Shown here: piece after piece, positions 8,869-17,616 of the stretch | Layout of the letters: each line of letters begins with the position of its first letter | Numbering within the stretch: the stretch's first letter is position 1 | Assembly: GCF_902499135.1 (NCBI RefSeq) | Contig: NZ_CABVPR010000003.1 | Coordinates: 62,001 to 126,000 of the forward strand | Direction of reading: 5' to 3' | Length of the DNA stretch: 64,000 nt | Source: Burkholderia dolosa | Lineage (GTDB): Bacteria > Pseudomonadota > Gammaproteobacteria > Burkholderiales > Burkholderiaceae | Notes under the pieces: model-generated | Databases searched by the model: none | What the model was told of the DNA's origin: nothing | What the model saw: only the letters and a program-made list of their open reading frames with translations | Program-made: the position numbers and the translations under genes

Positions 8869-10389
8869 CTACGCCGCCCGCGTCGCCCGCTCCGGCAGAT
8901 GCCGCTCGATCGTCGCCGCGAGCGTGTCGAACGCGGGGCCGATCACGTCGTGCGGGACGCACGCATAGCCGAGCAGCAGCCCGCGCCGCGCCGTGTCCGC
9001 GCGGCTGTAGTAGCTGGTGAGCGGGCGCACGATCACGCCCGCGTCGAACGCGCTTTGCGTGACCGCGCGATCGTCGCACGCGTCGGGCAGGCCGAGCACC
9101 AGATGCAGGCCGGCCTCGTCGCCCATCACCGGCAGCGCGTCGCCGAAGCGCGCATGGATCGCGTCGATCAGCAGCTGGCGGCGCTCGCCGTACAGCGTGC
9201 GCATCCGCCGGACGTGCGAAGTCAGGTGGCCGTCCATGATGAATTCGGCGAGCACGGCCTGCTGCATCAGCTGCCCCTCGCGGTACAGCTCGGACAGCCC
9301 GGTGCGGAACGTGTCGACGAGATGCTCGGGCACGACCATGTAGCCCATCCGCAGCCCCGGAAACAGCATCTTGCCGAGACTGCCGACGTAGATCACGCGG
9401 CCGCCGTCGTCGAGCCCCTGCAGCGACGCGAGCGGGCGACTGCCGTAACGGAATTCGCTGTCGTAGTCGTCCTCGATGATCCAGCAGCGGTGCTGACGCG
9501 CATATTCGAGCAGCATCCGGCGCCGCGCGAGGCTCATCACCATCCCGAGCGGATACTGATGCGACGGCGTGACGAGCACGAGCCGCGGCGGGTGCTGCAT
9601 GTCGTCCACGCGCGGGTCGAGTCCTTCCTGATCGACCGGTACCGGCACGAGCGTGAGGCCGGTCGCCTGCAGCACGCTGCGCACGCCCCAGTAGCACGGC
9701 TCCTCGACCCACGCGCGATCGCCGATGTCGGACAGCAGCCGCACCGCGAGGTCGATCGACTGATGAATGCCGGTCGTGATGATCACCTGGTCCGGCGAGC
9801 ATTTGACCGAACGCGCGACGCGCAGGTAGTCGGCGAGCGCACGCCGCAGCGGCCGATAGCCGCCGCCCGGCGCATAGGTCAGCAGCTCGGGGTTCGCTTC
9901 CTTCCATAGCCGCGCCTGCAGCCGACTCCACGTACGGCTCGGGAACTCCGACACGTCCGGCACGCCCGGCATGAACGCACCCCACTGGCGCCGCGACACG
10001 CCCGCGTGCTCGATCAGCTGCCGGCCGCGCCGCGACAGCCCGCCCTGGGCGTCCGGCGCCGGATGCGTGCCCGTGCCGGAGGCCGGCGTCGCGCCCGGCG
10101 CGTGAATTGCCGCCGCGTCCGGCCGCGTATCGGCGACGTACGTGCCGCTGCCGGTCGTCGTCAGCACGTAGCCTTCGGCCGTCAGCTGGTCGTACACGTG
10201 CAGCACCGTATTGCGCGCGATCGACAGGTCGGCCGCGAGTGTCCGCGAACTCGGCAGCTTCGTCCCCGGCCCCAATTCCCCGGTCAGGATGGCCTGCTGC
10301 ATGCACTGCAGCAATTGCCGGTACATCGGCTCGGACGAGCCGCGGTCGAGACGCGCGGAGAGCCAGTCGGCGAGGATCACGGTATCCAA
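8869..10389 (-). CDS. MocR/PdxR-type GntR regulator with aminotransferase domain
   Basis: Protein of 506 aa. An N-terminal GntR winged helix (about residues 10-85, MYRQLLQCMQQAILTGELGPGTKLPSSRTLA) is joined by a Gly/Ala/Thr linker to a class I aminotransferase fold. The PLP-binding lysine is in GSLGKMLFPGLRMGY (about Lys340) and the cofactor-contacting stretch is EDDYDSEFRY. Such proteins use PLP or a PLP-amino acid adduct as effector and control vitamin B6, GABA, taurine or polyamine genes. I chose the TTG at 10389; a GTG at 10380 is possible. The gene is divergent from a polyamine-type ABC importer across a 108-bp gap with direct repeats, so it probably regulates that importer and itself. 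Confidence 0.88.
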   Translation of the reverse strand: MDTVILADWLSARLDRGSSEPMYRQLLQCMQQAILTGELGPGTKLPSSRTLAADLSIARNTVLHVYDQLTAEGYVLTTTGSGTYVADTRPDAAAIHAPGATPASGTGTHPAPDAQGGLSRRGRQLIEHAGVSRRQWGAFMPGVPDVSEFPSRTWSRLQARLWKEANPELLTYAPGGGYRPLRRALADYLRVARSVKCSPDQVIITTGIHQSIDLAVRLLSDIGDRAWVEEPCYWGVRSVLQATGLTLVPVPVDQEGLDPRVDDMQHPPRLVLVTPSHQYPLGMVMSLARRRMLLEYARQHRCWIIEDDYDSEFRYGSRPLASLQGLDDGGRVIYVGSLGKMLFPGLRMGYMVVPEHLVDTFRTGLSELYREGQLMQQAVLAEFIMDGHLTSHVRRMRTLYGERRQLLIDAIHARFGDALPVMGDEAGLHLVLGLPDACDDRAVTQSAFDAGVIVRPLTSYYSRADTARRGLLLGYACVPHDVIGPAFDTLAATIERHLPERATRAA

Positions 10390-10455
10390 AGTGGTCCTAC
10401 TAGGAATATTGAAATGGTTCCCTATTGTAGAACCGTGCGGGTCGTATAGTGGTCC
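10388..10455. promoter_or_regulatory. Direct-repeat operator region between MocR regulator and ABC operon
   Basis: AAAGTGGTCCTA (10388-10399), AAATGGTTCCCTA (10412-10424) and ATAGTGGTCC (10446-10455) are related direct repeats in the divergent promoter gap. MocR-family regulators bind direct repeats, and the first copy closely resembles the AAAGTGG(W)CTA-type site I recall for corynebacterial PdxR. The first copy overlaps the proposed TTG start of the regulator. Confidence 0.55.
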
Positions 10456-10497
10456 GCATCTCAAAAACGATTGTCGCGCAGCAAGGGGACAGCCACG

Positions 10498-11652
10498 ATG
10501 AAGTCCGATGATGTGATCGTCAGCTTTCGCGGCGTGCGAAAGACCTACGACGGCGAGACGCTGGTCGTCAAATCGCTCGACCTCGACATCCACCGAGGGG
10601 AATTCCTGACGCTGCTCGGGCCGTCGGGCTCGGGCAAGACCACCTGCCTGATGATGCTGGCCGGGTTCGAATTCCCGACCGGCGGCGAGATTCGCGTCGA
10701 CGGCGAGCTGCTGAACAACGTGCCGCCGCACAAGCGCAACATCGGGATGGTGTTCCAGAACTACGCGCTGTTTCCGCATCTGACCGTCGAGCAGAACGTC
10801 GGCTATCCGCTGACGGTGCGTCGGCTGCCGGCTGCCGAACGCGCGGAGCGCGTCGCGCATGCGCTGAAGATGGTGCAGATGGAGCGCTTCGCGAAGCGCT
10901 ATCCGGCGCAGCTGTCGGGCGGCCAGCAGCAGCGGATCGCGCTTGCCCGCGCGCTGGTGTTCGAGCCGAAGCTGGTGTTGATGGACGAGCCGCTCGGCGC
11001 GCTCGACAAGCAGCTTCGCGAGCACATGCAGTACGAGCTGAAGGCGCTGCACGAGAAGCTCGGCGTGACGTTCGTCTACGTGACGCACGACCAGGGCGAG
11101 GCGCTGACGATGTCCGATCGTGTCGCCGTGTTCGACAAGGGCGTCGTGCAGCAGCTCGACACCGTCGATCGGCTGTACGAATCGCCGTGCAACGAGTTCG
11201 TCGCGAATTTCATCGGCGACAGCAACCGGCTGCGCGGCACCATCGCGCGCGTCGACGGCGAGTTCTGCGAGTTCCGGCTCGACGACGGCACGACGCTCGT
11301 CGGCCGCCGCATCGGCGACGCGGCCGAAGGTGCGCCGGCCGTCGCATGCATCCGACCGGAGCGGATGAGCATCGCCGCGAACGGCGTGAACGGGCACGCC
11401 GGCGGCGCGGCACATGGCGCCGCGAACGGCTCGGCAAACGGCTCGACAAACGGCGCGGCCGCGAACCGGCTGACCGGCGAGGCGCGCAGCCTGATCTATT
11501 TCGGCGATCACGTCCGCATGCGCTGCGCGCTGCCCGGCCAGGACGAATGTTTCGTGAAGATGCCGCTCGGCACCGGGTCGCTGGACGCGTTCGCGCCCGG
11601 CGCGCCGGTGTCGCTGGCGTTCGCCGCCGAGCACTTGCGCGTGTTCGCGTAA
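10498..11652 (+). CDS. Polyamine-type ABC importer, ATP-binding subunit
   Basis: Cytosolic ATPase of 384 aa. Walker A GPSGSGKT is at residues 41-48, the signature LSGGQQQ starts near residue 139, Walker B ends in DE at 163-164, and the switch His is in YVTHDQGE. A C-terminal TOBE domain (about 285-384) is the regulatory part typical of PotA/PotG-type importers. An inserted low-complexity linker rich in Asn, Gly and Ala (about residues 299-325, with repeated NGSANG-like units) separates two TOBE segments. It is the first gene of a four-gene operon with a binding protein and two permeases. The ATG at 10498 follows a GGGG-type ribosome site. Confidence 0.9.
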   Translation: MKSDDVIVSFRGVRKTYDGETLVVKSLDLDIHRGEFLTLLGPSGSGKTTCLMMLAGFEFPTGGEIRVDGELLNNVPPHKRNIGMVFQNYALFPHLTVEQNVGYPLTVRRLPAAERAERVAHALKMVQMERFAKRYPAQLSGGQQQRIALARALVFEPKLVLMDEPLGALDKQLREHMQYELKALHEKLGVTFVYVTHDQGEALTMSDRVAVFDKGVVQQLDTVDRLYESPCNEFVANFIGDSNRLRGTIARVDGEFCEFRLDDGTTLVGRRIGDAAEGAPAVACIRPERMSIAANGVNGHAGGAAHGAANGSANGSTNGAAANRLTGEARSLIYFGDHVRMRCALPGQDECFVKMPLGTGSLDAFAPGAPVSLAFAAEHLRVFA

Positions 11653-11721
11653 GCGCCGTTTCGATTTCCCGCAGCACGTCGTCAACAACAACCGCACACT
11701 TCCACCACGAGAGGAACCATC

Positions 11722-12768
11722 ATGAACGGAGCAAGCTTTACCGCGCGTCGCACCGCGCTCGCACTGGCGCTCGCCGTCTTCGGCGCGTCGGTATCGGCGG
11801 CCGAACTCACGGTCGTCAACTTCGGCGGCGCGAACGGCGACGCGCAGAAGGTCGCGTTCAACCAGCCGTTCGAGAAGGCGACCGGCAACAAGGTCACCGC
11901 CGTCGAGTACAACGGCGAGCAGGCCAAGGTGAAGGCGATGGTCGAGGCGAAGCACGTGAACTGGGATGTCGTCGAAGTCGAGTCGGGCGACCTGAACCGC
12001 GGCTGCGACGAAGGGCTGTACGAGAAGCTCGACTGGTCGAAGATCGCGAAGAAGTCCGACCTGATTCCGGAAGCGCCGCAGGTGTGCGGCGTCGGCTTCT
12101 TCGTGTGGTCGACCGCGCTCGCGTACAACGCGGACAAGCTGAAGACCGCGCCGGCCGGCTGGGCCGATTTCTGGAACGTGAAGAAATTCCCCGGCAAGCG
12201 CGGGATGCGCAAGGGCGCGCGCTACAACCTCGAGTTCGCGCTGATGGCGGACGGCGTCGCGCCGAAGGACGTGTACAAGGTGCTCGGCACGAAGGCCGGT
12301 CAGGACCGCGCGTTCAAGAAGCTCGACGAGCTGAAGCCGTACATCCAGTGGTGGGAAGCGGGCGCGCAGCCGCCGCAGTTCCTGGTGGCCGGCGACGTCG
12401 TGATGTCGACCGCGTACAACGGCCGCATCGACGCCGCGCAGAAGGAAGGCAAGAACCTGAAGGTCGTGTGGAACGGCAGCATCTACGACCTCGACTACTG
12501 GGCGATTCCGAAGGGCTCGCCGAACAAGGCGCTCGCCGAGCAGTACATCGCGTACACGCTGACGCCGAAGCCGCAGCAGGCGTATGCGCAGCACATCGCG
12601 TACGGCCCGGCGAACGTCGCGGCGATCAAGTCGCTCGACGCGAAGACGCTCGCGAACCTGCCGAATTCGCCGGCCAACGGCAAGAACGCCGTGCTGCAGG
12701 ACATCGGCTTCTGGACCGACCACAGCGACGAGCTCGAGCAGCGCTTCGCCGCGTGGGCGACCAAGTAA
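11722..12768 (+). CDS. Polyamine-type periplasmic substrate-binding protein
   Basis: Exported binding protein of 348 aa with a signal peptide (residues 1-26) followed by AELTVVNFGGANG. The fold and motifs (WDVVEVESGDL, NADKLKTAPAGWADFWN, MSTAYNGRI, LDYWAIPKGSPN) match the PotD/PotF-type family that binds spermidine, putrescine or related cations. The ribosome site GAGAGGA is ten bases ahead of the ATG. It delivers substrate to the two downstream permeases. The exact ligand cannot be read from sequence; the divergent MocR regulator would also allow GABA- or amino-acid-derived amines. Confidence 0.88.
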   Translation: MNGASFTARRTALALALAVFGASVSAAELTVVNFGGANGDAQKVAFNQPFEKATGNKVTAVEYNGEQAKVKAMVEAKHVNWDVVEVESGDLNRGCDEGLYEKLDWSKIAKKSDLIPEAPQVCGVGFFVWSTALAYNADKLKTAPAGWADFWNVKKFPGKRGMRKGARYNLEFALMADGVAPKDVYKVLGTKAGQDRAFKKLDELKPYIQWWEAGAQPPQFLVAGDVVMSTAYNGRIDAAQKEGKNLKVVWNGSIYDLDYWAIPKGSPNKALAEQYIAYTLTPKPQQAYAQHIAYGPANVAAIKSLDAKTLANLPNSPANGKNAVLQDIGFWTDHSDELEQRFAAWATK

Positions 12769-12859
12769 CCGCCCGCGTGCTTTGACGTAACCGGCCGCGC
12801 GGCGCGTCGATCGCGTCGCGCGGCATTCCGCCGGATCGCGCTCCGGCCGGAGAGAACCG

Positions 12860-14125
12860 TTGAATACGATGACGATCGCTCCTTCCTCGCCGTCGACGGC
12901 CGCGCTCAAGCGCGAGCTGAAGGCGGCCGAGGCCCGCAAGCGCACGATGGCGCTGCTGCTGGTCGCGCCGCTCGCGATCTTCCTGCTGCTCGTGTTCGTC
13001 GTGCCGATCGGCACGCTGCTCACGCGTGCGGTCGAGAACCCGGAGATCGCGACCGCGCTGCCGAACACCGTCGCCGCGCTGTCGGGCTGGGACCGCAAGA
13101 GCCGGCCGGCCGACGCCGCCTACGTCGCGCTCGCGGCCGACATGACGAAAGTCGCGGACAGCGAGGCGATGGGCGCGCTCGCGCGGCGGCTGAACACCGA
13201 GATTCCCGGCTATCGGTCGCTGGTCGCGAAGACGGCGCGCGCGATGCCGCTGAAAGGCGACAACGACGCGCCGCTGACGCCCGCGCAGACGCGCGACAAG
13301 TTCGTCGAGCTCGATGCGCGCTGGGCCGACGTCGCGTACTGGCAGGCGATCGCGAAGAACGGCAGCCGCGTGTCGCCGTTCTATCTGCTCGCCGCGCTCG
13401 ACCACAAGCAGGACGGCCTCGGCAGCATCGTGCACGCCGATCCCGATCAATCGATCTATCTGGCGATCTTCGGGCGCACGTTCGTGATCGGCGTCGCGGT
13501 CACGTTCTTCGCGCTGCTGCTCGGCTATCCGCTCGCATACTGGATCTCGACGCTGTCCGCGCGGCGCGCGAACCTCGTGATGATCCTCGTGCTGATTCCG
13601 TTCTGGACGTCGGTGCTCGTGCGCGTCGCCGCGTGGATCGTGCTGCTGCAAAGCGAAGGGCTCGTGAACAAGGCGCTGATCGGCAGCGGGCTGATCTCGC
13701 ATCCGCTGACGCTGCTGTTCAACCGCGTCGGCGTGTATATCTCGATGACGCACATCCTGCTGCCGTTCATGATCCTGCCGCTCTACAGCGTGATGAAGTC
13801 GATTCCGCCGACCTATCAGCGCGCGGCCGTGTCGCTCGGCAGCCACCCGTTCGCGGCGTTCTGGCGCGTGTACGTGCCGCAGACCTATCCGGGCGTCGGC
13901 GCCGGCGCGCTGCTCGTGTTCATCCTCGCGATCGGCTACTACATCACGCCCGCGCTGCTCGGCGGGCCGAACGACCAGATGGTCAGCTACTACGTCGCGT
14001 ATTTCACGAACGTCACGATCAACTGGGGGATGGCGTGCGCGCTCGGCGGGCTGCTGCTCGCGGCGACGCTCGTGCTGTATGCGGTCTACGGGCGCTTCAC
14101 GCGCTCGAACGTGAGCCTCGGCTGA
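12860..14125 (+). CDS. ABC importer permease 1 (PotB/PotH type) with large periplasmic insert
   Basis: Inner-membrane permease of 421 aa. After a charged N-terminus comes TM1 (LLLVAPLAIFLLLVFVVPI, about residues 33-52), then a hydrophilic region of about 140 residues, and only then the five-helix permease core starting near FGRTFVIGVAVTFFALLLGYPLAYW. The EAA-type cytoplasmic loop that docks on the ATPase is in the segment RAAVSLGSHPFAAFWRVYVPQ. Classic PotB proteins are near 285 aa, so the insert between TM1 and TM2 is unusual. The TTG at 12860 is used because GGAGAG lies just upstream; an ATG at 12869 would be too far from it. Confidence 0.88.
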   Translation: MNTMTIAPSSPSTAALKRELKAAEARKRTMALLLVAPLAIFLLLVFVVPIGTLLTRAVENPEIATALPNTVAALSGWDRKSRPADAAYVALAADMTKVADSEAMGALARRLNTEIPGYRSLVAKTARAMPLKGDNDAPLTPAQTRDKFVELDARWADVAYWQAIAKNGSRVSPFYLLAALDHKQDGLGSIVHADPDQSIYLAIFGRTFVIGVAVTFFALLLGYPLAYWISTLSARRANLVMILVLIPFWTSVLVRVAAWIVLLQSEGLVNKALIGSGLISHPLTLLFNRVGVYISMTHILLPFMILPLYSVMKSIPPTYQRAAVSLGSHPFAAFWRVYVPQTYPGVGAGALLVFILAIGYYITPALLGGPNDQMVSYYVAYFTNVTINWGMACALGGLLLAATLVLYAVYGRFTRSNVSLG

Positions 14126-14159
14126 GCGCCGGGCACGAAACGGGAAGGGGAAACCGACC

Positions 14160-14996
14160 ATGAAACTCGCCAGGCCGCTGTTCGCGCCGCACATGTCGTT
14201 CGTCGAGCGCGCATGGTACGTCGCGCTGCGCGTGCTCGTCGTGCTGACGCTGCTGTATCTGATCCTGCCGGTGCTCGCGATCGTGCCGCTGTCGTTCTCG
14301 TCGAGCACGTTCCTCGTGTATCCGATTCCGGGCTTCTCGACGCGCTGGTACGAGAACCTGATCGCGTCCGACGAGTGGCGGACGGCCGCGAAGAACAGCT
14401 TCATCGTCGCGCCGTCGGCGACCGTCGTCGCGACCGTGCTCGGCACGCTCGCCGCGATCGGCCTCACGAAGGCGGACTTCCGCGGCAAGGGGCTGCTGAT
14501 GGCCGTGCTGCTGTCGCCGATGATCGTGCCGGTCGTCGTGGTCGGCGTCGGCATGTACCTGTTCTTCGCGCCGCTCGGACTCGCGAACACCTATACGGGG
14601 CTGATCGCCGCGCACGCGGCGCTCGGCGTGCCGTTCGTCGTGACGACCGTCGCCGCGACGTTGCAGGGCTTCAACCAGAATCTCGTGCGCGCGAGCCTGT
14701 CGCTCGGCGCGAGCCCGGTGTCGACGTTCTTTCGCGTGACGCTGCCGGTGATCGCGCCGGGCGTGATGTCGGGCGCGCTGTTCGCGTTCGCGACGTCGTT
14801 CGACGAAGTCGTCGTCACGCTGTTTCTCGCCGGCGCCGATCAGACGACGCTGCCGCGCCAGATGTTTACGGGGATCCGCGAGAACATCAGCCCGACGATC
14901 GCTGCGCTCGCAACGATCCTGATCCTGTTCTCGACGAGCCTGCTGCTCGCGCTCGAATGGCTGCGCGGCCGCAACGCGCGGCGCGCGGTGACCTGA
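14160..14996 (+). CDS. ABC importer permease 2 (PotC/PotI type)
   Basis: Inner-membrane permease of 278 aa with six predicted helices and a docking loop RASLSLGASPVSTFFRVTLP. Motifs such as YPIPGFSTRWYENL and TSFDEVVVTLFLAG are typical of the PotC/PotI half-permeases of polyamine importers. It starts 34 bp after the first permease, with a GGGAAGGGGAAA ribosome tract. It closes the operon; a weak 8-bp hairpin (15006-15037) without T-run follows. Confidence 0.88.
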   Translation: MKLARPLFAPHMSFVERAWYVALRVLVVLTLLYLILPVLAIVPLSFSSSTFLVYPIPGFSTRWYENLIASDEWRTAAKNSFIVAPSATVVATVLGTLAAIGLTKADFRGKGLLMAVLLSPMIVPVVVVGVGMYLFFAPLGLANTYTGLIAAHAALGVPFVVTTVAATLQGFNQNLVRASLSLGASPVSTFFRVTLPVIAPGVMSGALFAFATSFDEVVVTLFLAGADQTTLPRQMFTGIRENISPTIAALATILILFSTSLLLALEWLRGRNARRAVT

Positions 14997-15219
14997 CGCG
15001 GCCGGATGCCGCCTGGCGCGGCGCGACACGGCGGCATGCGCGCGCATTCGTCGTCGCGGTCGCATTCGCGCCGCCGTTCGCCGCGCGTGCCGTGCAACCG
15101 CCGACGGTCGGCGCTGCCCGGTGCAAGCCGGGCCGAACGCACGATAAACGCAACCGTCGATCCGCCCGCGAGCCGGCACGCGGCAAACCGCAGCCGCGCG
15201 CCGGCTTCGCGCCGCTCGC

Positions 15220-16959
15220 TCAGAAACCGCCGGAGCGGATCAGCTGGTTGAGGTTCGAGATGTTCAGGCTGCCGAACCCGGTCGGGTAATCCCAGCCCGT
15301 GCCCGCGTTGTAGCCGTATCCCTGATATCCGTTGTTGCCGGACACGACGTCATAGCGCACGAGCGAAGGATGCGACGGAATCGCGCGATACAGGTTGCCG
15401 GCCGGGAAGCCGAGCGCGGTGCCGTTTGCGGCGAGCAGCCGCGCCCAGAAGCCGGTGAAGATCGGCGCCGCGAGGCTCGTGCCGCCGATCTGCTGCAGCT
15501 GGCCGTAGTTGTAGATGTACGCGCCCGTGCGCTGCGCGGCGTCGAACGACACGTCGGGCAGCCGGCGGTTGCTGCCCGACTGCCACGACGGCGCGGGCAG
15601 GATCGTGCTGACGCCGCCGCCGGTCGCCCACAGCTTGCCGTTGCCGTCGAGTCCTTCGTTCCACACCGTCTCGTTCGAGAATGCGCCCGCCGACGTCGTA
15701 TAGAGCGTCGTGCCGCCGATCGCGAGCACGTGCGGCGACGATGCGGGCCACGACACCGTGTAGTTCGCGCCGTCCGGATAGCCGCGGTTGTTGCACTCGT
15801 ACACGCCTTCGTCGCCGGACGACACCGAGAACGTCTGGCCTTGCGCGGCGGCCGTCGTGAAGATCTGCTCCTCGGCGTCGAGCGTGCCGTCCGCGTACGC
15901 GTCCGTTTCGCACCAGCCGAGCGACACGTTGATCACCTTCGCGGTGTTGTCGGACACCGCGCGGTTGAACGCCTGCGTGAGGCCCGTGTTGCCGGGCGCG
16001 TTCAGGTCGGCCATATAGAACACGAGCCGGCCGACCTGGCCGCCGGCCGAGCCGACGATCGACTGGCTGTCGAGATCCCATTCGCCCTGGCCGTCCGGAT
16101 CGTCGCTGTAGCTGCCGCTCGTGCCCGTGCCGTTGGTCTTGACCGTCTGCGTCGACACCGCGGCGTAGCCGTTGCTCGACGTGAACTGCTTCAGATCCTG
16201 CAGCGTCTGCGACACGCCGCCGATCGTGATGATGCCGACCGTCACGCCGGCGGCGGTCGGCACGCCGGTCGCGTTGTAGAGACCGGGGAATTCCTTCGGA
16301 TAGTGGCCGGTTGCCGTGCCGGCCGCGAGGGCCTGCGGCTTCGACACGTTGCCGATGCGCAGCAGCGGCCGTGCGCGTGCGACGTTCTGCAGCCCGAGCA
16401 CCGAGCCGACCACGTCGCCGAGCGCGCGCGGCACCTGCGCGGTCGACGCGTTCGCGAAGCCCGAACGTCCCGCGTACTGGAAGTGCACGAGCGACGTGTT
16501 GAACGCCGTCTTGATCGTGCCGGCCGTGCCGCGCGCGGAGATCAGCAGCCGGTTCGGCGCGACTTCGATGTTCACGAAGCCGCTCTTGCGCAGATAGTCG
16601 ACGACCGATTTCACCTGCGCGTCGGTCGGCGCATAGTCGGCGAGGAACTGCGCGGGCGTCAGGTACTGGCGGTAATGCGCGCTGCCGGGCCGGTTCACGT
16701 CGTGCGCGAGCTGCTTCAGCTGCGCCGCGTTGCGCAGCTTCAGGCTGACGACGATGTCGGTCGTCTCGCCGGCCGCGAGCTCGAGCGACGACGCAGCGCT
16801 GCGCGCCATCAGCTGCGGGCCGGTCAGAAAGGCCTTCGTGTGGGTGTCGACCCAGTCCGTCGCCGCATGCGCGGCGCCGGCGGCGAGCACGAGCGGCCAC
16901 GCGCACGCGAGGCGGCGGGGCGACGGAAGGGGACGGGCAAACCAGGCGTTCCTTTTCAT
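15220..16959 (-). CDS. S53 family serine-carboxyl peptidase (sedolisin/kumamolisin type), secreted
   Basis: Preproenzyme of 579 aa. A signal peptide (about residues 1-33, ending AAHA) is followed by an activation-propeptide domain (about 45-190, with LKQLAHDVNRPGSAHYRQYLTPAQF) and the S53 catalytic domain. The catalytic triad is visible: Glu293 and Asp297 in GEWDLDSQ, and the nucleophile Ser495 in GGTSLAAP. The oxyanion Asp lies in SSGDEG. The C-terminal GTGWDYPTGFGSLN segment is the calcium-binding site. Such enzymes are secreted proteases active at acidic pH after autocatalytic removal of the propeptide. The ATG at 16959 has AAGGA upstream; a longer in-frame extension is arginine-rich and not credible. 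Confidence 0.93.
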   Translation of the reverse strand: MKRNAWFARPLPSPRRLACAWPLVLAAGAAHAATDWVDTHTKAFLTGPQLMARSAASSLELAAGETTDIVVSLKLRNAAQLKQLAHDVNRPGSAHYRQYLTPAQFLADYAPTDAQVKSVVDYLRKSGFVNIEVAPNRLLISARGTAGTIKTAFNTSLVHFQYAGRSGFANASTAQVPRALGDVVGSVLGLQNVARARPLLRIGNVSKPQALAAGTATGHYPKEFPGLYNATGVPTAAGVTVGIITIGGVSQTLQDLKQFTSSNGYAAVSTQTVKTNGTGTSGSYSDDPDGQGEWDLDSQSIVGSAGGQVGRLVFYMADLNAPGNTGLTQAFNRAVSDNTAKVINVSLGWCETDAYADGTLDAEEQIFTTAAAQGQTFSVSSGDEGVYECNNRGYPDGANYTVSWPASSPHVLAIGGTTLYTTSAGAFSNETVWNEGLDGNGKLWATGGGVSTILPAPSWQSGSNRRLPDVSFDAAQRTGAYIYNYGQLQQIGGTSLAAPIFTGFWARLLAANGTALGFPAGNLYRAIPSHPSLVRYDVVSGNNGYQGYGYNAGTGWDYPTGFGSLNISNLNQLIRSGGF

Positions 16960-17553
16960 CGGGTGTCCTTTTGAGGAGAGACGACGTTGCGGGAACCCCG
17001 GCCCTCGTGGGGCCGCGAGCGGTGACGAGCGTAGGGCGTCGCCGCCGTTCGGGTAGCTGCCAGTTTCCACAGCTGTCAGTTCTGACATCGGCGTGCCGCT
17101 GCGCATCCGCGCCCGCACGTATGCCAGCGCAGCGCCGGCACGCGGAAGGAACCGGTTTGCGATACGGCGCGGCGATCGACGCGACGTTCGCGCGCACGAG
17201 TTGGTCGTTGTGGCGTCGAAACGTGCGCGGCGGCGGGCTCGCGTTGCGCTCGCACCGGTGAGTTGCGATGGGCCGGCGCCGCGCCGCGCGTCGCACTATG
17301 TGGCGATTCGGCGCGACGCAGCGTGCGCGGCGGCCGATGCGCACGCACCGATGTGCGGAAGAACGGCGCGCGCGCCGCGCAGCTTTCCCGAACTGTGGAA
17401 CGGCGCGCCGCACAGTCTTGCAGCCGGCTTTCGGTTTGCGTGCCGCGCTCCGCGATTAGAGCGATCGCTCGAACCGGACGCCGGTTCGTGCAGCACGGAC
17501 ACGCCGCTCGCGCGATGCCGCGCGTCGTGTGCCGGCATCGGCGAAATTCCTCC
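16960..17553. other. Intergenic region between S53 peptidase and ArsR operon
   Basis: About 600 bp of divergent upstream DNA. Open frames crossing it are arginine- and alanine-rich and look like chance. It holds a perfect palindrome at 17074-17087 on the peptidase side. The rest shows no recognisable gene or structure. Confidence 0.4.
17074..17087. promoter_or_regulatory. Palindrome upstream of S53 peptidase gene
   Basis: TGTCAG-tt-CTGACA, a perfect 6-bp dyad with 2-bp centre, 115 bp upstream of the peptidase start. The size and symmetry fit a dimeric regulator site; no regulator is assigned. Confidence 0.4.
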
Positions 17554-17605
17554 TTGACTCTCGCCGCGCAGCGGATATGCTTCGATCCATAACCATCGAG
17601 TTATG
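17554..17605 (+). promoter_or_regulatory. Promoter and operator of the ArsR operon
   Basis: A good sigma-70 promoter is visible: TTGACT (17554-17559), 16-bp spacer, TATGCT (17576-17581). Just downstream, where transcription would start, lies the perfect dyad CATAAC-n6-GTTATG (17588-17605), ending 11 bp before the ArsR start codon. A dimeric winged-helix repressor bound there would block transcription start, so autoregulation is likely. Confidence 0.75.
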
Positions 17606-17616
17606 AATTGAAATCC

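Noticed and set aside
15006-15037. 8-bp hairpin after the second ABC permease as terminator
   Set aside because: ATGCCGCC/GGCGGCAT pairs well but has a 16-base loop and no T-run, so I did not list it as a terminator.
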